The notes: generated from the sequence alone by a model not told the origin. DNA of 64,000 nucleotides from Sphingobium sp. (GCA_017744605.1 JAGIAZ010000006.1:1-64000); one strand, 5' to 3'. Counted from the first letter of the stretch, positions 43,232-52,449 are shown. Made by a program: numbers and translations.

Positions 43232-44745
43232 TGCCGGCGCTGATCGCCGCCGCGCTGGCCGGATGCGCTGCCCTGCTGGGCGCGCATCCGGACGGCGTGG
43301 TCGTGACGCGGGCAACGCCCATCGAACCGGCGCCGGAATGGCGCGCCGAAGGCGCGGGCACCTATCGCGCGCTCCCGGTGCGTACGTCCCTGTGCCGCGT
43401 CGAAGGGACGATCGAGGGCAATATCGGCTTCGAGCTCTGGCTTCCTGCCAAATGGAATCGCCGGCTGCTGGGCGCGGGCGTCGGCGGCGATGCAGGCGTA
43501 TATAATTATGGCGACATGAGCCGGCGCGTGAGCGAAGGCTTTGCCACCGTGACCACGGATAGTGGGCATAAACAGGCGCAAGCACGGTGGATGGCCGATC
43601 CCAAGGCCCGCACCGACTATGAACACCGCGCCGTCCACCTGACCGCACAGGCCGCAAAGAGGCTCGTCGCCGCATTTTACGCGCGGCCCGCCGATCATTC
43701 CTACTTTCTGGGTTGCTCGGGCGGCGGTCGACAGGCGCTCAAGGAGATGCAGGTCTATCCTGGCGACTATGATGGTGTCGTGGCGGGGGCGCCCGGACCT
43801 TATATGCCGCTGCAGTCCGTCCGGATGATGTGGTTCGCGCTACAGCAGAAATGGCATCCCGAGGCGGCTCTCAGCGACGCCGACTGGGCATTGTACGAAC
43901 GCCGCGCGACGGCGCATTGCGATGCCGCTGACGGTGTGAAGGATGGCGTTATCGGCAATCCGCTCAAATGCAGGTTCGAGACACGCGCACTGCTCTGCAA
44001 GTCGGGCGAGACGGAGCAATGCCTGACCGCGCCCAAGCTCGCGATGCTGGATTCCATAATCGCGCCGATGACCGATGAGGACGGCAAGCCGATGGACGGC
44101 GGGTTGTTCGCCGGCGTCCGCACACGCCCGGGGCCGCCTTCGCCGCTCCTGCGCGCGATGTGGGCGGATGGAGTCTATAACGATGCCGGCTGGAACGAAG
44201 ACGGGTTTCGACGCACGGGCGATCTGGAAGCCGCAAACCGCATCATGCCGGAACTGCGCGCCGACCGGGTGACGGTCGACGCCTTCATCAAGCGCGGCGG
44301 AAAGGCCATTCTCTACCAGGGCTGGGCCGATCCGTCGACCAATGCCGGCCCGACAATCGACTATTATGCCGCGCTCGCCGACGCCAATGGCGGTATCGAG
44401 AAGACGCGGGAGAGCGCGCGCCTTTTCCTCGTGCCCGGCATGTATCATTGTGCCGGCGGCCCTGGCGCGGACGCCTTTGGCGGATCAAATCATCCAAGCT
44501 GGCCAAGCGACCCCAAGCGCGATGTTCTGTGGTCGCTGATCGAATGGGTCGAGAAGGGCAAGGCGCCCGAGCGGCTGACCGCCACGAAGATGAGCAACGG
44601 CGCGGAGCAATGGACCCGAACGCTTTGCCCGTTTCCGGAAGCTGCCCGATACGACGGCAAGGGCGATCCTGACTCCGCCGCCTCTTACCGATGCATCCCG
44701 GATCCCGATCTGCAGCAGCGCCTTGCCGAGCGTCCTAGCCGCTAG
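43231..44745 (+). CDS. Tannase/feruloyl esterase family protein
   Basis: A 504-residue esterase. The family nucleophile is FLGCSGGGRQAL, with Cys next to the catalytic Ser; the Asp lies in LYQGWADPSTN and the His in GMYHCAGGPGADAF, giving the CS-D-HC motif that defines tannases and feruloyl esterases. An N-terminal signal or lipoprotein-like region (ALIAAALAGCAALLGAH) indicates export. It would cleave phenolic esters in the periplasm or at the surface. It is coupled to the TonB receptor and closes the LacI-controlled block. Confidence 0.92.
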   Translation: MPALIAAALAGCAALLGAHPDGVVVTRATPIEPAPEWRAEGAGTYRALPVRTSLCRVEGTIEGNIGFELWLPAKWNRRLLGAGVGGDAGVYNYGDMSRRVSEGFATVTTDSGHKQAQARWMADPKARTDYEHRAVHLTAQAAKRLVAAFYARPADHSYFLGCSGGGRQALKEMQVYPGDYDGVVAGAPGPYMPLQSVRMMWFALQQKWHPEAALSDADWALYERRATAHCDAADGVKDGVIGNPLKCRFETRALLCKSGETEQCLTAPKLAMLDSIIAPMTDEDGKPMDGGLFAGVRTRPGPPSPLLRAMWADGVYNDAGWNEDGFRRTGDLEAANRIMPELRADRVTVDAFIKRGGKAILYQGWADPSTNAGPTIDYYAALADANGGIEKTRESARLFLVPGMYHCAGGPGADAFGGSNHPSWPSDPKRDVLWSLIEWVEKGKAPERLTATKMSNGAEQWTRTLCPFPEAARYDGKGDPDSAASYRCIPDPDLQQRLAERPSR

Positions 44746-44768
44746 ACTCAGATTCAGCAGGTTGGCAT

Positions 44769-44832
44769 CGTCATTGCGAGCGACGCAGTTGCGCGACAAT
44801 CCAGGCCGATCTTGCCCGTCCCTGCTTTGCGA
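44769..44832. repeat. Intergenic repeat, CGTCATTGCGAGC family copy 2
   Basis: CGTCATTGCGAGCGACGC followed by CAATCCAGG matches the left half of the element at 10679-10772; the right half is decayed and runs into the end of the IclR gene region. It lies between convergent genes. Confidence 0.6.
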
Positions 44833-44843
44833 GTCCTGGTGCC

Positions 44844-45635
44844 TCATCGTCTTCGCCCAGCGGATGAGGCCACTTGTCGAACGTGGCCCAACATCCGCGA
44901 GAGTTCTTCCGCGGCAGCCATGACCGTGTCGGCAATCTCGCTGACCCTGTCCGCGGTCAGTCGCCTGGCGGGCGCTGTCACGCCCAGACTCCCCAATATC
45001 GTTCCGTCCGCCCGGAAGACCGGCGCTGCGACGCCGGCTGCGTCGATGGTCTCGTCGCGATAATGAGCGAAGCCCCAGGTTCGAATGTCCTGGACGATCG
45101 TCTCCATGTCCTCCGGCGGCGGCAGGCCGCTGAGCGGTCCCGGGCCGATACGGCGCAGGGCGCTTGTCGCGTCGTCAGGCGGGAGAAATGCCAGGATGGA
45201 GCGACCGAGGGAGCCCCAGCTGAGCGATAATTCGGAGAAGGGTTCGATCACGAAGCGGAGAGGATGGGGCGTCTGGATCGTTTCGACGACGATCGCCCGT
45301 TGAGTGTCGGGCTTATAGAGGCACAGCGAAGATGTTTCTTCCCACTGCTCCCAAAGGCGTTGAAGGATGGGCCGCGCGAGCCGGCCAACGTCGACATGGC
45401 GTATGACGAGCGACGCGATCCGGAGAAACTCGCTTCCCGCTTGATAGCTCTGCCCGGCCGCGCGCTCGACGAGCCCTTCGCGGACGAGGGGCTGGAGCAG
45501 GCGATGGACGCTGCTGGGCGGCAAAAGAGCCTTCGAAGCCAGCTCGCCCAGTGTGAACGGCCCTTCGCATTCCGCGACGAGCTTCAGCAAGGCAATCGTC
45601 CGTAAACCCGAGCCTCGGTCGCGACCTTCGCTCAC
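44844..45635 (-). CDS. IclR family transcriptional regulator
   Basis: A 263-residue regulator. The N-terminal winged helix is FTLGELASKALLPPSSVHRLLQPLVREGLVER and the C-terminal effector domain carries SWGSLGRSILAFLP and DAAGVAAPVFRADGTILGSLGVTAPA, typical of IclR proteins. The first codon is a GTG. It is divergent from the TauD-type dioxygenase operon with a long dyad and candidate promoter between, and probably activates or represses that operon in response to its aromatic or acid substrate. Confidence 0.92.
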   Translation of the reverse strand: MSEGRDRGSGLRTIALLKLVAECEGPFTLGELASKALLPPSSVHRLLQPLVREGLVERAAGQSYQAGSEFLRIASLVIRHVDVGRLARPILQRLWEQWEETSSLCLYKPDTQRAIVVETIQTPHPLRFVIEPFSELSLSWGSLGRSILAFLPPDDATSALRRIGPGPLSGLPPPEDMETIVQDIRTWGFAHYRDETIDAAGVAAPVFRADGTILGSLGVTAPARRLTADRVSEIADTVMAAAEELSRMLGHVRQVASSAGRRR

Positions 45636-45698
45636 CTTCTGCGTTCCTCGTCACCAGCGCTACGCCCATTCTCGCGACATCGCTCGAAACGGGTTTCA

Positions 45699-45736
45699 AT
45701 TCCGTATATCGAAATTGTGATTACATATAGTGGAAT
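45699..45736. promoter_or_regulatory. Long dyad, candidate IclR operator
   Basis: ATTCCGTATAT and ATATAGTGGAAT form an imperfect inverted repeat around a 15-base spacer, in an AT-rich stretch that stands out from its surroundings. It lies between the IclR gene and the dioxygenase operon. Confidence 0.5.
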
Positions 45737-45742
45737 TTGTGT

Positions 45743-45771
45743 TTGACCCGTCGAGGTTGGCGACGTACTTT
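45743..45771 (+). promoter_or_regulatory. Candidate promoter of the dioxygenase operon
   Basis: TTGACC and TACTTT are spaced by 17 bases and begin seven bases after the dyad. The -10 match is weak, as expected for a regulated promoter. Confidence 0.35.
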
Positions 45772-45824
45772 CCGTCTGTCATTGGTCGGTCATCGGGACC
45801 GTAAGATGTCAAAGGAGAGGGGTC

Positions 45825-45872
45825 GTGGCCGAGCAATTGGTCTCGAAGGCGTGGGACCAGATGGACTGCTAG
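45825..45872 (+). CDS. Possible 15-residue leader peptide
   Basis: GTG opens a 15-codon frame after the strong ribosome binding site AAAGGAGAGG, and its TAG directly abuts the ATG of the dioxygenase gene, which lacks a good site of its own. This fits translational coupling. The peptide has no recognised feature. Confidence 0.4.
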   Translation: MAEQLVSKAWDQMDC

Positions 45873-46823
45873 ATGGCAATGGTCGCGTCCGACATTTCAA
45901 GATCAGCTGCGCGTCCGACAGTCGCAGGTCGCGCCTTGGCGACCTATAAGCTGATCGGCGTCGAGCCGATCAGCGGCGCCTGCGGTTGCGAGATTTCCGG
46001 CGTCGATCTGCGTCAGCCGCTCGCTGCGGACATGATCGCCGAAATCATGACGGCCTTTGAACATTTCGCGGTCATCGTCTTTCGCGATCAGGATCTCACG
46101 CCTGAGGAGCATAAAGCCTTTTCGCGCTATTTCGGCGAAATCATGGAACTGCCCCAGGCGCCGACCTATGGCGACCATCGGGACATGCAAGAGGTTCGCC
46201 GCGAAGCGGACGAGCCGGAAAATGTGGTTCCCTCGTTCGAGAATTTCCACACGGACAGCCCCTTCCTCCTGCGACCGCCGAAATGTATCGTCATGCGAGC
46301 GCTCGACGTGCCCCGTTGGGGCGGGGACACCGCCTTCTCCAACGCCTATCTCGTCTACGAAAACCTGTCCGACGGTTTGAAGCAGCTGCTCGATGGGCTG
46401 GAGGTCGTCTATTCCGGCGCGGACATCTGGTCGAAAAACGAGAAACTACCGCCCGAAAAGCGCCTGCGCTTACGCGAAAGTCACGACCTCACCCCGGATC
46501 AGCTCACCAGCGTCCACCCGGCTGTTCGCGTTCATCCGATCACCGGTCGGAAGGCGCTCTATGTCACCACGGCCTATTTCAAGCATTTCGTGGGGTGGAG
46601 CGAGGCTGAGAGTCGGGCGCTCCTTGCCTATCTGCAGTCGCTCGCCCAGCAGCTTCATTATCACTGCCGCGTCAAATGGCAGAAAAATACCCTGATCGTC
46701 TGGGACAATCGTTTCACTCTCCATCGCGGCGTGCATGATTTCAAGTTCGAGCGGCGGCACCTTGTTCGCACCACGGTGCTGGGTGAACGACCGCTGGGAC
46801 CGACGGATTTAAGAGCCCAATGA
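45873..46823 (+). CDS. TauD/TfdA family Fe(II)/2-oxoglutarate dioxygenase
   Basis: A 316-residue non-heme iron oxygenase. The iron ligands are visible in ENFHTDSPF (H-x-D) and in RFTLHRGVHDFK, with the 2-oxoglutarate-binding Arg in the C-terminal RRHLVRTT. Relatives cleave taurine, 2,4-D-type aryl ethers or similar C-O/C-S bonds. The start is the ATG directly behind the leader peptide stop; an in-frame ATG two codons later is also possible. It overlaps the MFS gene by ATGA and is the first enzyme of an IclR-controlled operon. Confidence 0.92.
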   Translation: MAMVASDISRSAARPTVAGRALATYKLIGVEPISGACGCEISGVDLRQPLAADMIAEIMTAFEHFAVIVFRDQDLTPEEHKAFSRYFGEIMELPQAPTYGDHRDMQEVRREADEPENVVPSFENFHTDSPFLLRPPKCIVMRALDVPRWGGDTAFSNAYLVYENLSDGLKQLLDGLEVVYSGADIWSKNEKLPPEKRLRLRESHDLTPDQLTSVHPAVRVHPITGRKALYVTTAYFKHFVGWSEAESRALLAYLQSLAQQLHYHCRVKWQKNTLIVWDNRFTLHRGVHDFKFERRHLVRTTVLGERPLGPTDLRAQ

Positions 46824-48265
46824 CGGGAGACGCGAAAGAGTTGGATGCGAGCCTTTCGGCGCGAATGCGCCAAGGCGCGGCTCCGTCGATCGCGCGGGAT
46901 GCGTTCGCGCCGATTGCCGACGCCGAGGCAATGTCCCAGGCCGTCGGGCGCCGTCACTCGGACTGGAACGTCACCTCGGTTTATGGCCTCGGGTTCCTCA
47001 CGCTGATTTCGGCCTTCAACTATTTCGACCGGTCGATCCTCGGCCTCGCCATGCCGCAGATCAAGGCGGAGATGCACCTCTCCGACACGGCCATGGGCCT
47101 CGTATCGGGCCTCGCATTCATCTTGTTCTACTCCATCATGAGCGTGCCGATCGCCTGGGCTGCGGACCGCTGGAACAGGCGAAACATCATCGCGGCGGGT
47201 CTGGCTTTCTGGAGCCTGATGACTCTCGCGACCGGCTGGGTGACCAATATCGTCCAGCTCGCAATCGCGCGCTTTCTGATGGGGGCGGGAGAAGCCTGCG
47301 GGCTCGCGCCTTCCAACAGTATGACGGCCGATCTGTTCCGGCCCGAGCGCCGACCGTTGGCCTATTCGATTTTCGCGACCGCGACCGCGATTTCCTCGAT
47401 CCTGTTCTTCCCGATCGCGGGCTGGATCGGACAGCAATATGGCTGGCGCCAGATGTTCGTCGCGGCGGGTATTCCCGGCATCGGCCTCGCCATCCTTTTC
47501 CTCCTCACCGTGCAAGAGCCTGCCCGCGGCGCCGCCGACACGCGTAAGGACAGCTGCGGGTTTCGGGATGAGCATGGTCCCTCATTCCGGCAAAGCGCGC
47601 GCTATCTCGTCGGCGTGCGCGCCTATCTCGCGTTGGTCGCCGGCGCGACGCTGATGGGATTGAACATTTTCGCGTCGTCCGTTTGGACGCCGACGTTCCT
47701 CACCCGCGTCCATCATCTCTCGCTTGCCGAGGTCGCTGCGACAATCGGACCGGTTCGCGGATTTTGCGGGCTGGCCGGGATCCTTCTCGGGGGAATGCTG
47801 ATCGACCGGCTCGGACGGCGCGCTGCCTCTTGGCGCATGACCATCCCGGCCATGGCCTGCATCTGTCTCGGACCCGCGGAAGCCTTGTTCGCGCTTTCCG
47901 ACACGGAGTCGGTCTGGCTCGGCGCTTTCGCCGTCAGCGCGTTCCTGCTCCTCATTCACCAAGGACCTGTTTTTGCCGGAGTCATGGCCATCGCGCCGCT
48001 TGGCGGCCGGGCGGTCGCAACCTCGATCCTGCTCTTCTGTTCGGCGATGTTCGGACAAGCAGTGGGCCCATTTGCGGTCGGACTGATGAACGATGTTCTG
48101 GAGCCGGCGCTGGGCACTGAGGCGATCCGCTACTCGATGCTGATCATCGCGGTTACTGCCGTCCTCGCGGGATTCTCGTTTCTGCTGGCCGGACGCTGGA
48201 TGGCGAGGGATGTTCAGGCGCCAATTCGAGCGGTCTCGTGGCCGGCGGCAAATCAAACGACATGA
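46820..48265 (+). CDS. MFS transporter, spinster-like
   Basis: A 481-residue carrier with about twelve membrane segments. The sphingomonad spinster-like opening SAFNYFDRSILGLAMPQIK is present, with WAADRWNRRNII as the first cytoplasmic loop and GAGEACGLAPSNSM in the fifth helix. The soluble N-terminal 50 residues are longer than usual. It is coupled to the dioxygenase gene and followed by a TonB receptor after 20 bases, so it most likely carries the same substrate over the inner membrane. Confidence 0.9.
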   Translation: MTGDAKELDASLSARMRQGAAPSIARDAFAPIADAEAMSQAVGRRHSDWNVTSVYGLGFLTLISAFNYFDRSILGLAMPQIKAEMHLSDTAMGLVSGLAFILFYSIMSVPIAWAADRWNRRNIIAAGLAFWSLMTLATGWVTNIVQLAIARFLMGAGEACGLAPSNSMTADLFRPERRPLAYSIFATATAISSILFFPIAGWIGQQYGWRQMFVAAGIPGIGLAILFLLTVQEPARGAADTRKDSCGFRDEHGPSFRQSARYLVGVRAYLALVAGATLMGLNIFASSVWTPTFLTRVHHLSLAEVAATIGPVRGFCGLAGILLGGMLIDRLGRRAASWRMTIPAMACICLGPAEALFALSDTESVWLGAFAVSAFLLLIHQGPVFAGVMAIAPLGGRAVATSILLFCSAMFGQAVGPFAVGLMNDVLEPALGTEAIRYSMLIIAVTAVLAGFSFLLAGRWMARDVQAPIRAVSWPAANQTT

Positions 48266-48285
48266 AATCAAGGGGAGATACTACC

Positions 48286-50847
48286 ATGAGATTCAAGACT
48301 ACGATCCTTTGTTCGACGGCCTTTGCCTTATCGCTGCCGGGGGCGGCAATGGCTCAGTCCCAGCCGCCGGCGAATGCGCCGGCCGATGCCTCGCAGACCG
48401 GCAATGATGTGGACACGATTGTCGTGACCGCGCAGTTCCGCGAGCAAAATCTTCAGGACACGCCCCTTGCCATCACGGCGATCAATGCCGCCATGCTGGA
48501 ATCGCGCAGCCAGACGGACATCAGCCAGGTCGCAAATCAGGCGCCTTCGGTCACCCTCAAACCCCAGGGCGCCGCTTATGGCCCATCGCTCGGGGCCAAT
48601 ATCCGAGGCGTCGGGCAGTTCGACTTCAATCCGGCTCTCGAGCCCGGCGTGGGCTTCTATGTCGACGATGTCTATTATGCGACCCTGACCGGCTCGATCC
48701 TCGATCTTCTCGACCTGGACCGTGTCGAGGTGCTGCGCGGCCCGCAAGGCACGCTCGCCGGCCGCAATTCGATCGGTGGCGCGGTCAAGCTCTACTCGAA
48801 GAAGCCGGCCGGGACCAACACCGGCACGATCTCGGCGGCCTATGGCAGCCGCAATCGCGTCGACCTGCGCGCCAGCGCCGACTTCAACCTCGCGCCCGGG
48901 ATCGACGCGCGCATCGCGGGCGTCGTCAAGAAGCAGGAGGGCTATGTCGACCGCCTGGACTTCGGATGCCTCTACCCGGCCGGCGGGCCGGCCACGTTCA
49001 CGCCGGCCTTCGCCACCGCCTCCAACCCGACGCGCGCGCCCATGCTCATGAATCCGGTCGGCGGCGTGCCCGCCCAGACCAATGACAAGAACTGCCTCGT
49101 GGCCAAGGAGGGCGAGGTCGGATTCGTCGCGTTGCGGAGCCAGCTGCGCCTGCGGCCCAGTGACACGATCGATATCAATATCGTCGCGGACTACACCGAC
49201 GACGATCGCACGGCCGCCGGGTCGGTTTTGCTGCTCCGCAACTATCCTGATGGTTCCGTCGCCAGCCCGCGCTTCCCGCTGCCGACGATCCCGGCGCCGG
49301 GCTCCTCGCCCGCGCAAAATTATGCCGCTAATACGCCCGCCGGGCGGGACATCAATCCCTTTGCCGCGCCCGACACGTTGTTGTCCTACGACAACAGGTT
49401 CGTCTGCGGACAATATTGCAACTTCGCGACCTACAACAACCCGGCCGACGGCAACTTCCGAGCGTCCTCGGCCGACGGGCGCGTACGCTTCAAGGGTTGG
49501 GGCATCTCGGGCCAGCTCGAGTGGGAACTGGGCGATCACCTGCAGCTCAATTCGATCACGGCCTATCGCCGCTACAAGTCCATATTCTCGAACGACAATG
49601 ACGTCTCGCCCATGTCGCATAGCTTGGGCTATGGGCCACTGACCTTCCGCTTCTTCAGCCAGGAACTGCGGCTCAATGGCAAGATTGGCGAGCAGATCCA
49701 GTATACGCTGGGCGGCTATTACAGCGACCAGAAGTCGGTCTACACCTCGTTCCAGGACCTGCGGTCTTCCAATCTGCAATTCCAGCAGAGCGATCCGGTC
49801 AAAGCCGACAGCAAGGCGCTCTTCGCACATGTCGCCTGGAACCCGATCGAGCCGCTGACGCTCACGGGCGGCATCCGCTACACCAAGGAATCCAAGACCT
49901 ATCAGTATATCCGCCAGCGGCCCTATAACGATCCGACCTCGGTCACGGCCAACAGCGTGCTGCCGCTCAACGGCACCATCGGGTCCTATAGCGGCGAACG
50001 CGTCGATTACCGCGCCAACATCCAATATGCCTTCACCAAGGACATCATGGCCTATGCGCAGTTCTCGACGGGCTTCAAGGGCGGCGGCGTGAACCCCCGG
50101 CCCTTCTTCGTCCAACAGGCGCTTTCCTTCGGCCCCGAGACGCTCAACAGTTACGAACTGGGTCTCAAGACGGATTTGTTCGACCGGAAGCTGCGCTTCA
50201 ACGTCGCGGCTTTCCTCAGCAAGTATAAGGGCATCCAGCTCTCGCTCGGCAACTGCTCGGCGATCACGGGCGCCGGCTTCGGCGCGCCTTGCGCTCTGCC
50301 CGTCAATGCAGGCGACGCCGACATCAAGGGTATCGAAATCGAGACGACGATCCGGCCTGTGCGTGGCATGAGCATCGATGGGTCGCTCAGCTATATCGAT
50401 TTCGAATATAAGCGCTTCGGCACTTATACTTCGGGACCGGTCACCGTGGCCGTGGGCGGTCCGACCAATCTCAACGGTCCGCAATATGGCGACTATGCGC
50501 CGTTTACGCCGAAGTGGAAGTGGAGCATCGGCGCTCAGTATGAGATCGAGCTGGGCAAGGGCGCGGGTTCGCTGACGCCGCGGATCGACGCCTCCTACCA
50601 GAGCAAGATCTACACCGTCTCGGCCAACCGCCAGAGCAACCGCATCGATCACTATGCGGTGGCGAATGCGCGGCTGACCTGGCGCAATGCGGGCGAGGAT
50701 CTCGACGTCTCGCTCGAGGTGACCAACCTGTTCGACAAATACTATCTGCTGACGATCTATGACCAGACCGTTGGCGGGCAGGGCTATGCGAGCGGCCAGC
50801 CGGGCCGGCCGCGCGAATGGGCCGTCAACGTGAAGAAGAAGTTCTGA
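48286..50847 (+). CDS. TonB-dependent receptor
   Basis: An 853-residue receptor with signal peptide (ILCSTAFALSLPGAAMAQ), TonB-box region DTIVVTAQFREQNLQDTPLAI, plug motif DRVEVLRGPQGTLAGRNSIGGAVKLYSKKP and the terminal strand WAVNVKKKF. Several Cys pairs in loops (GCLYP, NCLV, CGQYCN, NCSAI) may form disulfides. The ATG at 48286 follows AAGGGGAGA. It is the outer-membrane step of the dioxygenase-MFS operon. Confidence 0.95.
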   Translation: MRFKTTILCSTAFALSLPGAAMAQSQPPANAPADASQTGNDVDTIVVTAQFREQNLQDTPLAITAINAAMLESRSQTDISQVANQAPSVTLKPQGAAYGPSLGANIRGVGQFDFNPALEPGVGFYVDDVYYATLTGSILDLLDLDRVEVLRGPQGTLAGRNSIGGAVKLYSKKPAGTNTGTISAAYGSRNRVDLRASADFNLAPGIDARIAGVVKKQEGYVDRLDFGCLYPAGGPATFTPAFATASNPTRAPMLMNPVGGVPAQTNDKNCLVAKEGEVGFVALRSQLRLRPSDTIDINIVADYTDDDRTAAGSVLLLRNYPDGSVASPRFPLPTIPAPGSSPAQNYAANTPAGRDINPFAAPDTLLSYDNRFVCGQYCNFATYNNPADGNFRASSADGRVRFKGWGISGQLEWELGDHLQLNSITAYRRYKSIFSNDNDVSPMSHSLGYGPLTFRFFSQELRLNGKIGEQIQYTLGGYYSDQKSVYTSFQDLRSSNLQFQQSDPVKADSKALFAHVAWNPIEPLTLTGGIRYTKESKTYQYIRQRPYNDPTSVTANSVLPLNGTIGSYSGERVDYRANIQYAFTKDIMAYAQFSTGFKGGGVNPRPFFVQQALSFGPETLNSYELGLKTDLFDRKLRFNVAAFLSKYKGIQLSLGNCSAITGAGFGAPCALPVNAGDADIKGIEIETTIRPVRGMSIDGSLSYIDFEYKRFGTYTSGPVTVAVGGPTNLNGPQYGDYAPFTPKWKWSIGAQYEIELGKGAGSLTPRIDASYQSKIYTVSANRQSNRIDHYAVANARLTWRNAGEDLDVSLEVTNLFDKYYLLTIYDQTVGGQGYASGQPGRPREWAVNVKKKF

Positions 50848-50950
50848 GGATAACCAGGGGGAAGGGGAGCCGGGCCGGGAAAGTCCGCCTCCCCAATCCC
50901 GCCCGGGAGGCAGCGAAGTGGTGCCTCAAAGCCCTGAGCAAGGAGTGAAC

Positions 50951-51349
50951 ATGTTCCGTTTTCCGACATATGCTGCGGCCGCTCTCCTTGGCCTGGCCTG
51001 GTCGCCCGCCGAGGCGCATCACAGCTTCGCGGCTTTCTTTGAAGGGAGCCAAACGATCAAGCTCACCGGCAAGGTGACCGCGTTCCGCTTCACCAATCCG
51101 CATGGCATTATCGCCTTCGACGTGACCGGTCCGGATGGCAAGGTGAAGCAATGGGCGGCCGAGACCAACTCCCCGGCCGTGCTGATGCGGCGAGGCTGGA
51201 CGAGGATGAGCGTCAAGCCGGGCGACACGATAACCGTCGAGGGCTGGCCGTCCCGGGATGGCAAGCCTTATCTGCGCTTGCGGCAGGCCAGCGATGCAGG
51301 TGGGAAGCCCATCGGGTCCGCGCCCTTTGGCCAGGCGGACGAGAAGTGA
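50951..51349 (+). CDS. Exported DUF6152-like protein
   Basis: A 132-residue protein with a signal peptide (YAAAALLGLAWSPAEA) and a mature start HHSFAAFFE that characterises the family, then a small beta-barrel-like domain (KLTGKVTAFRFTNPHGIIAFDV). Function is unknown; an OB-fold ligand or metal binder is plausible from the N-terminal His pair. It overlaps the next gene (GTGA), forming a pair seen downstream of TonB receptors. ATG at 50951 follows AAGGAGTG. Confidence 0.75.
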   Translation: MFRFPTYAAAALLGLAWSPAEAHHSFAAFFEGSQTIKLTGKVTAFRFTNPHGIIAFDVTGPDGKVKQWAAETNSPAVLMRRGWTRMSVKPGDTITVEGWPSRDGKPYLRLRQASDAGGKPIGSAPFGQADEK

Positions 51350-52116
51350 AGGGCGTTGCCTGTCTAGCCGCGCTGCTGATTGCAGCGGCCCCGGCATCGG
51401 CTGCCGATCGCCCGGATCTTTCCGGCTTCTGGAACCTCAATATGGATCCGGGCTTCAACGATCCCAAACAGGCCGACCCCGCTCTTATCGCGAAGCTGCC
51501 CCCTGATACCGTTCTGCTCGCCGATTCAGGCGTCGCCGAATATCCCAAAGGCGAATTTGGCGGACTGAAGCTCAAGCCCGAGGCTCGCGCGGCTGCCGAA
51601 AAATGGCAGCCTGAGGACGAAATGACCCTTTCGCGGGTCTGTGCAGCACCCTCGACCATCTACACCGAGCAGGGGCCGTTCCCGTTCGAGATCGTCCAGA
51701 CCCCGACGCTCATCGTGTTCCGATATGAATATTTCGATCAGGTGCGGCTCATCTTCATGGACGGACGCAAGCACCTCCCTTCCGACGCGCCGCACAGCAA
51801 GGTCGGAGACAGTATCGGACATTGGGAGGGAGACGAACTGGTCATCGACACGACCAACTTCGCTCCGGCAACCATCACCAACAATGGCCTCGACCACAGC
51901 GAAAACGTCCATCTGGTCGAGCGCTACAAATTGTCGCCGGATGGAAAGACATTGATGGCAACGCAATGGTTCGAGGATCCGGATGTCCTCGAAAATCGCG
52001 GCGCGCGCTTCATCAAGTGGAAGAAATTCCCCGGCCAGCACGTCTATCCCTATGACTGCGATCCGAGCCTGGCGACCGAATATCGGCAGATCGGCAATCC
52101 AGCGCCCGCCAAATAA
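51346..52116 (+). CDS. Exported protein of unknown function
   Basis: A 256-residue protein starting at a GTG that overlaps the preceding stop. Signal peptide (GVACLAALLIAAAPASAAD), then a mature part opening RPDLSGFWNL and containing RVCAAPSTIYTEQGPFPFEIVQTP, GDSIGHWEGDELVIDTTNF and a C-terminal YDCDPS. The GHWEGDELVIDT stretch is shared by a family of secreted sphingomonad and soil-bacterial proteins with no known function. Its pairing with the DUF6152-like gene suggests they act together in the periplasm. Confidence 0.75.
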   Translation: MKGVACLAALLIAAAPASAADRPDLSGFWNLNMDPGFNDPKQADPALIAKLPPDTVLLADSGVAEYPKGEFGGLKLKPEARAAAEKWQPEDEMTLSRVCAAPSTIYTEQGPFPFEIVQTPTLIVFRYEYFDQVRLIFMDGRKHLPSDAPHSKVGDSIGHWEGDELVIDTTNFAPATITNNGLDHSENVHLVERYKLSPDGKTLMATQWFEDPDVLENRGARFIKWKKFPGQHVYPYDCDPSLATEYRQIGNPAPAK

Positions 52117-52139
52117 TATGCGCCGTGGGCGGGAACAGC

Positions 52140-52167
52140 CCGGCGGGCCGCGTCGACGGCCCGCCGG
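52140..52167 (+). terminator. Strong hairpin after the dioxygenase operon
   Basis: A perfect 11-bp stem CCGGCGGGCCG ... CGGCCCGCCGG with a six-base loop, 24 bases after the last stop codon. There is no long T-run, so it is terminator-like rather than a textbook site. Confidence 0.55.
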
Positions 52168-52200
52168 TTCATGCGGAATTTGCCGGGACGCTCCGCCCGA

Positions 52201-52449
52201 TCACGGCTCGCAGCGGAAACTCTCCGCGTCATCCGGGTTCCGCGCCACGGATGCCGCAAGGCCCAGGTTGAACAGCGCCCAGCCCTTGGTGGCGCCGATC
52301 TCGTTCATCATCGTCTCGACAAATGCGTCGACCCGCGCCGCTCTCGCAGCAATCGCCGCCATCTCCTCCGCCCCCATCGCAGGTGCCGACGACGCAACCT
52401 CCCCCGTCAGCGGATTTCTACGCTCAAACTCCGCGGGGCTTCCTCTCAC
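52201..52449 (-). pseudogene. Aldehyde dehydrogenase remnant
   Basis: The frame begins FERRNPLTGEVASSAPA, like the N-terminus of vanillin or salicylaldehyde dehydrogenase-type enzymes, and then jumps to VDAFVETMMNEIGATKGWALFNLGLAA, which in those enzymes lies some 25-30 residues further on. It then loses frame and stops after 82 residues, before the NAD-binding and catalytic Cys regions. It is therefore best read as a deletion-bearing remnant of a full gene. Its GTG overlaps the DUF3237 stop, so it may once have followed that gene. Confidence 0.55.

Noticed and set aside
42230-43675. 481-residue minus-strand ORF across the TonB receptor and tannase-like gene
   Set aside because: Shadow of two coupled plus-strand genes with clear domains.
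48328-50652. 774-residue minus-strand ORF
   Set aside because: Antisense to a well-supported TonB receptor; composition is that of a GC-rich shadow frame.
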